Positions 54,497-63,678 of a stretch of 64,000 nt of DNA are shown here, piece after piece. Position numbers and translations under genes: made by a program. Below the pieces are notes generated by a model. It ran no database searches and was not told the origin of the DNA. It saw nothing but the letters and a program-made list of their open reading frames with translations. Positions within the stretch are counted from its first letter, which is position 1, and every line of letters begins with the position of its first letter. This stretch comes from Planctomycetaceae bacterium. GTDB lineage: Bacteria; Planctomycetota; Planctomycetia; Pirellulales; Pirellulaceae. The stretch covers positions 60,381 through 124,380 of the forward strand of contig JACKHN010000019.1 in the NCBI GenBank assembly GCA_020638975.1. Reading direction: 5' to 3'.

Positions 54497-56017
54497 TTAC
54501 GCCGCTTGCCGCTTCACGCCAGCAATCGTCGCCCACTCGATCCAGTCTTCGATTTCGTCCTTGTCGGGTGGTACGCTGCTTCTTAGAACTCGCTTGCCTT
54601 CGGAACTGTTGGCGAAGTTAATTGCCGCGGCCAGAATCTCGCCGACCGATGCGGATCGTATCGCCTCTCGCGTCGTGAATCCACACGCCACCAAGATCTG
54701 AGCGTCGTGACCTCGCAGATTCGGAATACTGCAAACGAGTGACGCTTGGTCCTGCCAGTCCTCAATCGTCTCGGTATCGATGTGCCGAACTCGCAGTTGC
54801 TTGGCGACTTCTTCCGGTTCGCAATCGAGCAACTGTTGCACGGTGGTGATGCCGATCTTCTGCAATCGTTTGGCAGTCTTTGGCCCGATGGACGGACCGT
54901 CCACAACATCGTCACCGGGTGTGAGATAGTACCGCTGCGATCCGGCTTGCTTTTTCGCTGGCGGTTGTTGCGAGTGGTTGTCCTTCGATTCGACCGTCTT
55001 TCGCGAAACGCTCGCAATCGGTTTGCGAGGAATTTCGCGCGTCGCCGTTCCTGTTCCATGCTTCTGGCCGATCGGGCCGAGCGGTTGTTGCTCCAACTCG
55101 CTGACCGGCACTTTCAACACTTCTTCGGCATGGAGTCGGCGGACTTCGCGATCATCGGCTGGCATCGTCTTGTCGACGCGCCCGTTGTTTTGAAGTTCAT
55201 CGAACATTGCCTTAACGATCTTGCGATCTTTCGCGTCGGCCATCTTCTTTGTCACCCAACTGATTGGAATTGTGAGCGTCGCGAGGTAGCCGGCGACGGT
55301 CACGCTCGTCTTCGGCGGTTCGACATCGGCTTCATCGAAGATGCGTTCAAGCACGTGAGCAAATCCGACCGTGGCCAGCCCCAACTGTTCCGCGATGATG
55401 TCTTTGATGGTTTGATCGAGTCCGCTCGGCGGATCTTTTACACCTGCCGCTAAATCGTAGTGGTCGATAATGGTTTGATAGTTGATGTTTCCGACTTCGG
55501 CCCCGCTACGGATTAACTCGCCGAGCCAATCGGCTCCGTCAGTCGGCTCCAGTTTCGGATAGCTCGGCCCGGCTTCCAATATGCTCTGCAATTCGTCGTA
55601 GGACTTGGTGATGCTCCATTCGACCGCGCGATGGATCTGTGTCTCTTCTTCCGACTGAGCTGTATGAAAGGGCATGAAGGGATCGGTGAAGTAGTGGCTC
55701 AGCACCCCCGCCGAGTAGATCGCTTTGCTCCACGCCCCACGTCGAAACTCACGAACGGTTGTCTTGTACCACTCGTCCGCCTTGCCGACCGCACCACCCC
55801 AGTAGTTTTGGTTGACGTGCAGCACGTGGTTCTTGAAGTCCTTGAACTTCTTGTCAGGAGCTTTTGAGCCGTCGAGGTAGGAATCAAAATAGTACAAGAA
55901 AAGATTCTGCCACCGCTCGGCGTCTTCGTCGTTCAGATGTCGCAGCGCATCGAGTGCCAGCTTGTGGTGTGTGCTTGTGCATTCGTTCGCAAAGACAACT
56001 CGGAACAGCAACGACAT
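54497..56017 (-). CDS. Zinc-dependent phospholipase C-like domain fused to DUF4332
   Basis: A 506-residue protein; ATG 56017 is preferred to 56086 because AGGTGG lies about 6 nt before it. The N-terminal half has the zinc phospholipase C/S1-P1-like layout: THHKLALDALRHL, VLHVNQNYWGG, SHYFTDPFMPFHTAQS (His, Asp, His ligands) and a later IHRAVEWSI histidine. The C-terminal 150 residues (from YYLTPGDDVVDGPSIGPKTA) are DUF4332, a helix-hairpin-helix-type domain usually thought to bind nucleic acid (SIGPKTAKRLQKIGITTVQQ). A basic linker joins them. No convincing signal peptide is seen, so the phospholipase-like half may be cytoplasmic or the substrate may not be lipid. It is convergent with the FabZ-like gene, with 11 nt between. 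Confidence 0.8.
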   Translation of the reverse strand: MSLLFRVVFANECTSTHHKLALDALRHLNDEDAERWQNLFLYYFDSYLDGSKAPDKKFKDFKNHVLHVNQNYWGGAVGKADEWYKTTVREFRRGAWSKAIYSAGVLSHYFTDPFMPFHTAQSEEETQIHRAVEWSITKSYDELQSILEAGPSYPKLEPTDGADWLGELIRSGAEVGNINYQTIIDHYDLAAGVKDPPSGLDQTIKDIIAEQLGLATVGFAHVLERIFDEADVEPPKTSVTVAGYLATLTIPISWVTKKMADAKDRKIVKAMFDELQNNGRVDKTMPADDREVRRLHAEEVLKVPVSELEQQPLGPIGQKHGTGTATREIPRKPIASVSRKTVESKDNHSQQPPAKKQAGSQRYYLTPGDDVVDGPSIGPKTAKRLQKIGITTVQQLLDCEPEEVAKQLRVRHIDTETIEDWQDQASLVCSIPNLRGHDAQILVACGFTTREAIRSASVGEILAAAINFANSSEGKRVLRSSVPPDKDEIEDWIEWATIAGVKRQAA

Positions 56018-56165
56018 CGCGGCCACCTGAAGACGAGAGAAGATGTTCAACGCGCGACATGCGCAAACAGAAGGGCATCGAGTCAATCGGCAGTTGGAGC
56101 GGCAAATCTTTAGCCAGGGGCGACGCTAGCACACGGTTGCCGGCGGTACTGGGCGCATGCCTGAT

Positions 56166-59100
56166 TCATGTTGACGCTGGAATCGTCAGTCCGTCGACGG
56201 CTTCCATGAACTCCGTCACCTTTACCTCAAGCTCGGCAAAAACATCCGCGGCAGAGACAAGATCTCCATCTTGACCGAGTTGCTCCAACTGTCTGGCAAC
56301 TAGTGCGACGCCCTCCGCCCCAAATATGTCCGCCGAACTCTTAAGCGTATGAGCTCCGCGTCGCACTTGTTTGGCGTTTGTTGTTGCGAGGCCCTCTCGA
56401 ATCTCCTCGATCAGCTTCGGGCATTCTTCTTGAAGGATCTGAACCATTGTCCTTAACGCTTCGGACCCGCCCGGGATTCGGGATTGAGCGATCTCGATAT
56501 CGAAAACGCTACTTTCGTTCGCGTTGGAGTGCTCGACGAGAGGATCATCGGGGCAGTTCGTTGTCGCCCTCGAAATGTTATCGATTGCGTTTCGGAGTTG
56601 TTTGGGGTCGACGGGTTTTGAAACGTAGCCGTCCATCCCGACTTGCAAACACTTCTCGCGATCGCCTTTCATGGCCGCAGCTGTCATCGCGATGATGGGT
56701 GTATGGCCACCGTGCTGCTTCTCGTGCTCGCGGATGGCGATGGTTGCTTCCAGGCCGTCCATTTCCGGCATGTGCACATCCATCAGTACTAAGTCGAACG
56801 ATTCTTTAAGCAATGCGTCGAACGCTTCACGACCGTTATTAGCAATCGTCACGGTATGACCGTGGACATTCAACAGCCCCACCGCAACGCGTTGATTGAC
56901 CAAGCCGTCTTCGGCGAGCAGAATCTTGAGCCGTGGCCGATCGTCGGCAGGTTCGTCGTTCGCCGAGAGCGCGCGGACGTCATCCGCCACCGTCTCGCCG
57001 ATCGCTGCAAGAATCGTCTTTAACAACTCCGATTGCACGAACGGCTTTGACATGTGCCGCACAATCCCCAACTCGCGACAGCGTTCCGCATCTCCGGGGC
57101 GTACACCTGACGAGATCATCATCATCGTACAATCGCCGAGTCGCTCGTCTTCTCCGATCAGCTTCGCTAATTCAAAACCATCCATCTCTGGCATCATGCA
57201 ATCGAGCAATGCCAGCTGATAGGGCTCGCCGTGCTCCGCCGCTTGCTGTAGTTCGCGAAGTGCCGCTTCGCCGCTGTCGACCGAACTCGGCTTCATCTTC
57301 CAATTCGTGAGAATCTCTTCGAGAATCCTGCGGTTAGTCCGATTGTCGTCAACGATCAAAGTCGGCAATCCGGCGAGAGCCTCCATTTCGATCGGTGGTC
57401 GAGTTGCGACTCCGGTCCCGATTTCGAAGACAGAGGTAAAGTGAAAGGTCGTTCCTATTCCGAGTTCACTTTCGAGCCAGATGCGACCGCCCATCATCTC
57501 GACCAATTGCGAGGAGATGGCCAAGCCCAACCCAGTTCCGCCGAACTTTCGCGTAATCGAACTATCCGCCTGCTGAAAGGCGTCGAAGACCGATGCCTGT
57601 TTCTCTGGCGAGATACCGATCCCCGTATCCTTCACCGAGAAATGCAAGCACACTTGTTCGTCGGTGTGAGACTCCTCGGATACATCGATGACGACATCGC
57701 CTACTTCCGTGAATTTGATGGCGTTGCCAGCCAAGTTCACAATGATCTGGCGGAGTCGACCTGCGTCTCCGATCAGGTTATCTGGTATCGCGGGATCGAT
57801 ACGGCAATGCAATTCAATCCCTTTGTCCGCCGCACGCACACCGAGTGTCTGGCCCGTCTTGCCAACACAATCCCGGAGGCCGAAGTTCGTCTCGTCCAAT
57901 TCCAGCTTGCCGGCTTCGATCTTGGAGAAGTCGAGAATGTCATTCAAAAGACGTAGGAGTGCATCAGCCGAATCCTTGACCATCGCCAAGTAGTCGTTCT
58001 GTTCGGCGGAGAGTTGTGTGCTGAGTAGCAACTCCGTCATGCCGATGATGCCGTTCATCGGAGTTCGAATTTCGTGACTCATATTAGCTAGGAAGTCGCT
58101 TTTGGCCCGGTTTGCACTTTCGGCAGATTCTTTCGCTTCCTGAAGCTCAACTTCGGCTCGCTTTCGATCCGTAATGTCACGGCAGATGCCGACCAAACCT
58201 TCGACCTTGCCGTAGCGATCTCGCAGTGGGGCCTTGGTCGTCAGCAGCCAGCGTTTGTTGCCATTGTGATCGATCGACTCTTCTTCTCGGTTTGGCAGCA
58301 ACTCTCCCGAGGTGATTACGGTTTGATCGCCGGCATAATATTCATCGGCCATTTCCTTGGGCCAATAGTCATAATCGTCTTTGCCAATCACCTCGTCGCG
58401 GTGTTGCGCGCCCAAGTCGCGAAGCAGCGTCTGATTGACCGTTGTATATTGGCCTTTGGCATTCTTGGCGAAAATATAGTCAGGGAGATTGTCGATCAGC
58501 GTCAGCAACAAATCGCGTTCGCGTTGCAGCATCTCTTCGAACTCGTCTCGCTGTTCTTCCGCACGCTTGCGGTCCGTGATATCCCGCAAAAAAACGGTAA
58601 ACACGAATTGCCCACCCTGCGTGACTCCCTGTGTTGCCATCTCGGCAATGAATTCGGTCCCGTCCTTGCGGAAGGCAGGAACATCCAATCGCTGGCCCAT
58701 CATCGAGCCTGTTCCAGAATTCTGGAAGTTCTGGAAATTACGACGCTGGCGCTCACGCACATCGGGCGGCATGAACAGTTCACCCATCTCCTTGCCGATC
58801 ACTTCCTTACTCTTGTAACCGAAAGTCCGCTCAGCAGCAGGATTGAACTGCACGATCTGGCCGTTGGAATCCATCGTGATGATACAATCCAACGCCGCGT
58901 TGATGATGGCGTGAATTCGAGCTTCGCTTTCGATGAGTGCGTCATCCGCATTCTGAGCTCGCGGTGCGGCTTTCATCCGTTCGGCAGCCATCCGAACAGC
59001 ACGCAGCATGATCTCGCCCGAGAGTTTCGTCTTGCATAAGAAGTCTTGAGCGCCGGCCTTCATCGCAGCCATTACCAACTCGTCTTCATCCCGGGAGCTC

Positions 59101-59357
59101 AAGACAATGACGGGCGTGTTCGGCGCCTTTGCAACCAATTGCGAGACAAGTTCAGGCCCATTCGCGTCCGACAAACGGAGGTTCGTCAAAACGGCGTCAA
59201 CACCGCCCGCACCCAATCGGACTAAGGCCGCTGATAACGAGTCGCGGACGACCACATCCATTGATTCGCCGCCTTCACGAACAAGGTGTCGTTCAATCAG
59301 CTTTGCGTGGTCTGGCTTGCCCTCGACCAGCAAAATCGTGAGTCCCGCGTCCGACAT
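56166..59357 (-). CDS. Hybrid sensor histidine kinase with PAS, three receiver and HPt domains
   Basis: A 1,063-residue phosphorelay protein; ATG 59357 follows GAGGAGG at 5 nt, so the in-frame start 59387 is rejected. Order: receiver 1 (about 6-125) with Asn in DAVLTNLRL where the phospho-acceptor Asp should be and LLVEGKP lacking one acidic residue; PAS 1 (about 150-275); PAS 2 (about 290-410); HisKA with FLANMSHEIRTPMNG (His near 427); HATPase (about 540-655, TGLGLAISSQLVEMMGG); receiver 2 with LLDCMMPEMDGFEL; receiver 3 with VLMDVHMPEMDGLE; HPt with AHTLKSSADIFG (His near 999). No transmembrane helix, so cytosolic. A BarA-like route from kinase to HPt is expected. The output protein is unknown. 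Confidence 0.95.
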   Translation of the reverse strand: MSDAGLTILLVEGKPDHAKLIERHLVREGGESMDVVVRDSLSAALVRLGAGGVDAVLTNLRLSDANGPELVSQLVAKAPNTPVIVLSSRDEDELVMAAMKAGAQDFLCKTKLSGEIMLRAVRMAAERMKAAPRAQNADDALIESEARIHAIINAALDCIITMDSNGQIVQFNPAAERTFGYKSKEVIGKEMGELFMPPDVRERQRRNFQNFQNSGTGSMMGQRLDVPAFRKDGTEFIAEMATQGVTQGGQFVFTVFLRDITDRKRAEEQRDEFEEMLQRERDLLLTLIDNLPDYIFAKNAKGQYTTVNQTLLRDLGAQHRDEVIGKDDYDYWPKEMADEYYAGDQTVITSGELLPNREEESIDHNGNKRWLLTTKAPLRDRYGKVEGLVGICRDITDRKRAEVELQEAKESAESANRAKSDFLANMSHEIRTPMNGIIGMTELLLSTQLSAEQNDYLAMVKDSADALLRLLNDILDFSKIEAGKLELDETNFGLRDCVGKTGQTLGVRAADKGIELHCRIDPAIPDNLIGDAGRLRQIIVNLAGNAIKFTEVGDVVIDVSEESHTDEQVCLHFSVKDTGIGISPEKQASVFDAFQQADSSITRKFGGTGLGLAISSQLVEMMGGRIWLESELGIGTTFHFTSVFEIGTGVATRPPIEMEALAGLPTLIVDDNRTNRRILEEILTNWKMKPSSVDSGEAALRELQQAAEHGEPYQLALLDCMMPEMDGFELAKLIGEDERLGDCTMMMISSGVRPGDAERCRELGIVRHMSKPFVQSELLKTILAAIGETVADDVRALSANDEPADDRPRLKILLAEDGLVNQRVAVGLLNVHGHTVTIANNGREAFDALLKESFDLVLMDVHMPEMDGLEATIAIREHEKQHGGHTPIIAMTAAAMKGDREKCLQVGMDGYVSKPVDPKQLRNAIDNISRATTNCPDDPLVEHSNANESSVFDIEIAQSRIPGGSEALRTMVQILQEECPKLIEEIREGLATTNAKQVRRGAHTLKSSADIFGAEGVALVARQLEQLGQDGDLVSAADVFAELEVKVTEFMEAVDGLTIPAST

Positions 59358-59544
59358 GCAGCCTCCTCGTTGAGGCGAAATTGTCATTGAATGAATCAGA
59401 AGAGAATCGAATGAGGCCAGCGTCTGGTCATGTATTCAATGTCCGCTGCAACACTCGACCCCTCCAATCTAGCCGTTGGTTGCCGCACATTCAAGTTTGG
59501 GAGATCTTCGGTAGCGGTACAGTTTGAAATTCCGGAATGAAAGT

Positions 59545-59590
59545 AGGACGGCCACTCTTGGCCGTCCTTTGTCGGGCAGGCGTGCCCGAC
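59545..59590. repeat. Double hairpin element
   Basis: AGGACGGCCA/TGGCCGTCCT with a CTCT loop (59545-59568) is followed by GTCGGGCA/TGCCCGAC with a GGCG loop (59571-59590). Both stems are perfect. It resembles intergenic palindromic elements of planctomycetes; only this copy is in the window. Confidence 0.75.
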
Positions 59591-59857
59591 TTACGGCAAA
59601 GTGTACCACTACCAGGTCTTCGCCAATGGTGCGATTTGCAGGTCTGACGATTCCCTTGAACAGGAAGCTGTTGAAGCATTGTGTGGATGATTTGTCGTTC
59701 ACGCGGATTTCACATACGGCGTGGGCACCGCATGTTGGTGTGTGCTTATTGAACGCAGTCGCAGCGGTAACGTTTGGGAAAGTTGCACGATCGCGCAGTT
59801 TAACTACAAAGTGACAATGCGGAATCCTGGCAGTATTCAGGAAGCTCCAGGCCAAAA

Positions 59858-59887
59858 TTGCACAGATTCTCGGTAAAAAGCTATATC
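59858..59887 (+). promoter_or_regulatory. Candidate promoter for the kinase gene at 59964
   Basis: TTGCAC (59858-59863) and TATATC (59882-59887) are 18 nt apart, about 75 nt before the kinase ATG. Hexamers are fair but not perfect. Confidence 0.4.
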
Positions 59888-59963
59888 ATGGCTGGCATGC
59901 AGATTGCGCAGTTGATTAAAATCGGAAAGCTGTAGAGCGCTCATTTATCGCAGGTTATTGGTT

Positions 59964-62423
59964 ATGACAGCCGCGCTATCCGTAGACTCCTTTGCCGAAC
60001 TGGTCCAACGCAGCCGCCTGCTGTCGGCGGATCAAGTGAAGCAAGTCTTGCAGGAGTTGGAGGCGGCGGGATCCCAAGTTGATACCCCCGAGGCTCTTGC
60101 CGACGCGTTTCTGCGTCGGGACTTGTTAACCAGCTGGCAAGTTGGCTTTCTTTTGAAAGGCAAGCACAGTGGGTTCTTTCTCGGCTCTTATCGCTTTCTG
60201 AAGATGCTTGGCAAAGGTGGCATGGGCGCGGTCTATCTGGCTGAACACCAGATGATGCGCCGTCGCTGTGCGATTAAGGTGCTGCCGACGAAGCTGATCA
60301 GCGAAAGTTCGTCCGTGCTGGATCGTTTCTATCTCGAAGCACAAGCCGTTGCGGCCCTGGACGATCCGAATATCGTGCGGGCCTATGACGTCAACAAAGA
60401 GATGCAGGGCAAACGCGAGATCCACTATCTGGTGATGGAGTATGTGGACGGATGCGACTTGCAGGTATTGGTGCAGCGAAAGGGACCATTAGACTATATC
60501 CAGGTCGCGGATTTCACTCGGCAAGCCGCTAGCGGGCTGGCACATGCCCACGAAAGCGGATTGATCCATCGGGATATTAAGCCCGCCAACTTATTGATTG
60601 ATGAGCGAGGGACGGTCAAGATTCTCGATCTTGGACTCGCCAGATTCTTCGACGATCGCTTGGATGCGTCGCTGACGACGACCCACAATGAATCGATTCT
60701 TGGCACCGCCGACTATCTCTCGCCGGAGCAAGCGCTCGACAGTCACAACGTCGATACGCGCACGGACATCTATAGCTTGGGCTGCACTTGTTACTACATG
60801 TTGACGGGGCATCCTCCGTTCCCAGAAGGCTCGGTGGCCCAGCGGCTGATGAGCCATCAGTCCAAGTCGCCAAAAGCCATCGAAAAGATACGTAAGGACG
60901 CTCCGACTGATCTCGTGACGATTGTCGAGAAGATGATTGCAAAGAGCCCTGATAACCGCTACCAGTCGGCCAGGGAAGTTGCCGATGCCTGTGCCGCTTG
61001 GCTCGCGAAACATGCTGACGAAGGCTGGAAAGAAAAGCACCGCGATGTCATCGATGGTTCCGCGTCCCATGCCCGCCGCGAACCAACACGATCTCGATCG
61101 GCCGCAACGGAAGAAACCGATTTAGAGCTTGGGCTTGCCGTTGACGAAGAGCTCGGTCTAGCTCCGACGGAAGAGGATGCCCCGACTCCCTCGGAAATCA
61201 AGTCCGCGAAGAACGAGCAGAAAGCTGCGACGTTGCCGAATGCAGCCAGCGAGTCGGATCTTGGCCTCGACCAACTTGAGGTCCTCGATCCGCTAACGAC
61301 CGCGTTAGATACCGGCTCGCCATCCGGCGGACTTGATAACCTTTTAAACGAAGCGCTCGATAATTATCCCGCGTTCGATTCCAATCCAAATCTTGCTGCT
61401 GCTTCACTCCAAACCGGGATGGCATCTGGCATTCATGGCGTCGGGCAACCCGCACCTGCGGTTGTCGCCGATCCGAACCAAATCCAACTCTTCAAACTTA
61501 TCGCAATCGGCTTTGCGGTCAGCGTCCCCCTCGCCATTGTGATATTGGTTGTGTCGAGCCGATTCTCGCCGTCAGACTACTCGCAAGCAAGCGTAGAAAG
61601 ATATGGTGAAACTTCGGATGAGTCGTCTGAGTCCGCTGATGAATTAGTGAGCGAGCAACCGCAGCCATCACCCCCAACGCCAATTGCCGAGGAGCGGACT
61701 TCCGTTCGAACGGAGGACTCGCCACCGCAAATCGGGGCGAATACGGAGAAACCTGAAAGAGTGCTCGCGGATGAGTTGCCGCCTGAAGCTTCAGAAATGT
61801 TGCCCGCCGAATCACCGCCCAAGAGTCCGTCCGAGACACCTTCGTCGACAACCAAGAAGCCAGAAGTAGCTGTAGCTCCGCCGGGAAACACTAACCCGCC
61901 TACCACCGCTCCTGCAGAACCGAAAGCAACGACCGCAAAGACGCCTGCGCCTCGGAGTGATAATCATGACGATCAACCCGAAATGAAGAAGTCGGAACCC
62001 CGTTCACCGTCCGCCGAACAAATCAAGGAGCTATTGGCAGGTCTTTCCGTCGTGACCGTCAAACTTGATCGCGTCCCGAAGAATTCGTATGACTTGATGG
62101 TCGTGAAGACGGCTGAAGAAGCGTTGCAGCGAGCTGGACTCAAGGTGACTTCCGAGTCACAAGAAGACGCTGCCGCCATTCTCACGCTATCGTTCGAGGC
62201 AAGAAAAGCAGACTCGTCGTATATCTTCAACATGGATGCGGAATTGAAGTATCGCGGCGAAGACTCCCATGAAATCAGTGTTTGGAAGCAGAGCGAGGAA
62301 GTCGCACAACTGAAGGCCAGCGTCTTAGGCAATACACCACCTTCCGTGCTTCGCAGTAAGGTGGCTGGCTTTTACGGATCTTTGGTCCGGGAGTACCGGC
62401 AAGCTGTCGCAAAGAGCGAGTGA
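59964..62423 (+). CDS. Membrane Ser/Thr protein kinase with unknown extracytoplasmic C-terminal domain
   Basis: An 819-residue protein from ATG 59964. A short N-terminal helical region (FAELVQRSRLLSADQVKQVL) resembles the planctomycete kinase pre-domain. Kinase domain about 72-340: LGKGGMGAVYLAEHQ, HRDIKPANLLIDE near 203, ILDLGLARFF (Leu for Phe in DFG), GTADYLSPEQAL. An acidic linker follows, then a transmembrane helix (LFKLIAIGFAVSVPLAIVIL, about 512-532), a long Pro/Glu/Thr-rich spacer (about 545-685) and a 130-residue C-terminal alpha/beta domain (LLAGLSVVTVKLDRVPKNSY onward) of no recognised family. The latter should lie outside and may sense a ligand. Transcribed alone. Confidence 0.93.
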   Translation: MTAALSVDSFAELVQRSRLLSADQVKQVLQELEAAGSQVDTPEALADAFLRRDLLTSWQVGFLLKGKHSGFFLGSYRFLKMLGKGGMGAVYLAEHQMMRRRCAIKVLPTKLISESSSVLDRFYLEAQAVAALDDPNIVRAYDVNKEMQGKREIHYLVMEYVDGCDLQVLVQRKGPLDYIQVADFTRQAASGLAHAHESGLIHRDIKPANLLIDERGTVKILDLGLARFFDDRLDASLTTTHNESILGTADYLSPEQALDSHNVDTRTDIYSLGCTCYYMLTGHPPFPEGSVAQRLMSHQSKSPKAIEKIRKDAPTDLVTIVEKMIAKSPDNRYQSAREVADACAAWLAKHADEGWKEKHRDVIDGSASHARREPTRSRSAATEETDLELGLAVDEELGLAPTEEDAPTPSEIKSAKNEQKAATLPNAASESDLGLDQLEVLDPLTTALDTGSPSGGLDNLLNEALDNYPAFDSNPNLAAASLQTGMASGIHGVGQPAPAVVADPNQIQLFKLIAIGFAVSVPLAIVILVVSSRFSPSDYSQASVERYGETSDESSESADELVSEQPQPSPPTPIAEERTSVRTEDSPPQIGANTEKPERVLADELPPEASEMLPAESPPKSPSETPSSTTKKPEVAVAPPGNTNPPTTAPAEPKATTAKTPAPRSDNHDDQPEMKKSEPRSPSAEQIKELLAGLSVVTVKLDRVPKNSYDLMVVKTAEEALQRAGLKVTSESQEDAAAILTLSFEARKADSSYIFNMDAELKYRGEDSHEISVWKQSEEVAQLKASVLGNTPPSVLRSKVAGFYGSLVREYRQAVAKSE

Positions 62424-62490
62424 ACTTGCGTTCTGCCGCTGCTTCATTGGCAACTTAGCTGACCTCCCGTGTCGCCTCATTCGAGCCGTT

Positions 62491-63678
62491 CTATCGCGAC
62501 CTTGGCGGCCTGTCGTTCGTTGCCTCATCCACCACCGCTGCTGGAATGGCTAGGTCTGGGAAATGATCAATCGGACCCAGGTTCATCGTGATGCAATGCA
62601 GCGAGCCGCCGGACTCAGAGATTCTTTCGGCGTCGATCCCAATGATGCGACGCGTTGGCAAGAGTTCACGGTATACGTTCAAGACGTGCTTCGTGTGCCT
62701 GTCGTCTTGAGCAGGGAAGAGCGGGACGAGCAGAGCTTGATTCGTGTACACTACATTTGTGTGGGTTCGCCATACGCCGTCGTCGTGTCGCGGCATTGGG
62801 ATTCGCACGACTCGTAAGGGGCCGCTGCTCGTTTGGACGCGACTCAGTCGCCGCGCGTTCTGGTCGAGGATCATCGCGTTCTCTTCATCTTCGTCGCCGT
62901 ACGTTCCGACTACGATCGTATCGGGAGACACGAAAGTGGCAAACATGTCGGCGTGTGTCGTTGGTTCGCCGGCAAGTGGTTCGACGAAGACAAGTTGCTT
63001 CGCGTTGCACAACGCCATGAGACGCTCATGAATCTCCCGCTTACTCCAACCAAGTTCCACGTTGCACTGGATCAAGCTTGTCGTCGCGACTACGATCCCT
63101 TCACCGTTACTCAGCAGATTGCCGCCATCGATTTTCAGTTCTGCCGTTAGGATCTGCAGATTCAGTTGCTGCGATAAAACTCGCGGCACCGAATCATCAG
63201 CAGGGCGGTTGGCTTTGTCGTATGCTCCATCGAGTAGAACCGATTGATCATTGGGGCCGACAAGAATAAGTGGCGCATAGTCACGAACCCACATCGTGTT
63301 GTGTTCGACGGGGAGATATTGGACGCAGTCGATCGGGAGTCCAGCAGCGCTGAGCGCGTTCTGTGCGGCGTGCAAGTCGTCCGAGTCGTTGACCAATGCG
63401 ACGACTCGCGTCGACACTTTGGCGGCACGGACGATGTCGACGAAAACTTGCGGAGCGTCGCTTGCCAGAAAGTAAGTCCCCAACAGCAAGGAACGGTGCG
63501 TCTCAAACTCGCCTGGTAAACGAAAACCAATCGGGGCAGCGTCCTTGGCCGGAGACGAAGCGACGGAGACTTTGTTGAGGCTCGGACGAAGGGAGGCCTC
63601 CTGGCAGAAAGACGACAGGGCTCCGCGGTGTAAGACGCAAACGAACACGACTACGAAGGCAAATCGCGAATTCAACAA
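62491..63678 (-). CDS. Secreted peptidylarginine deiminase/agmatine deiminase-family enzyme
   Basis: A 395-residue PAD-fold guanidino-modifying enzyme. Starts are TTG codons at 63678 or 63675; AGGA lies 7 nt before the second. A signal peptide (FAFVVVFVCVLHRGALSSFC) is present. Conserved active-site segments are all visible: TMWVRDYAP, ELKIDGGNLLSNG, EPTTHADMFATFVS with catalytic His and Asp, and SGGSLHCITMN with the nucleophilic Cys near the C terminus. It hydrolyses a guanidino group (agmatine, arginine or peptidyl-arginine) to urea derivative and ammonia. Export makes an agmatine-catabolic role less likely; peptidyl-arginine or extracellular agmatine is possible. It is convergent with the kinase, 67 nt apart. 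Confidence 0.92.
   Translation of the reverse strand: MLNSRFAFVVVFVCVLHRGALSSFCQEASLRPSLNKVSVASSPAKDAAPIGFRLPGEFETHRSLLLGTYFLASDAPQVFVDIVRAAKVSTRVVALVNDSDDLHAAQNALSAAGLPIDCVQYLPVEHNTMWVRDYAPLILVGPNDQSVLLDGAYDKANRPADDSVPRVLSQQLNLQILTAELKIDGGNLLSNGEGIVVATTSLIQCNVELGWSKREIHERLMALCNAKQLVFVEPLAGEPTTHADMFATFVSPDTIVVGTYGDEDEENAMILDQNARRLSRVQTSSGPLRVVRIPMPRHDDGVWRTHTNVVYTNQALLVPLFPAQDDRHTKHVLNVYRELLPTRRIIGIDAERISESGGSLHCITMNLGPIDHFPDLAIPAAVVDEATNDRPPRSR

Larger units (their letters stand above)
59358..59963. other. Divergent intergenic region with palindromic element and kinase promoter
   Basis: Separates two divergent signalling genes. Two adjacent hairpins lie at 59545-59590. A minus-strand frame of 128 codons (59469-59855) crosses both hairpins and has no family features, so I do not call it. 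The right part holds the candidate promoter at 59858-59887. Confidence 0.5.

Noticed and set aside
59469..59855. 128-codon minus-strand protein gene
   Set aside because: It spans two perfect palindromic hairpins, has no family motif and no ribosome site.
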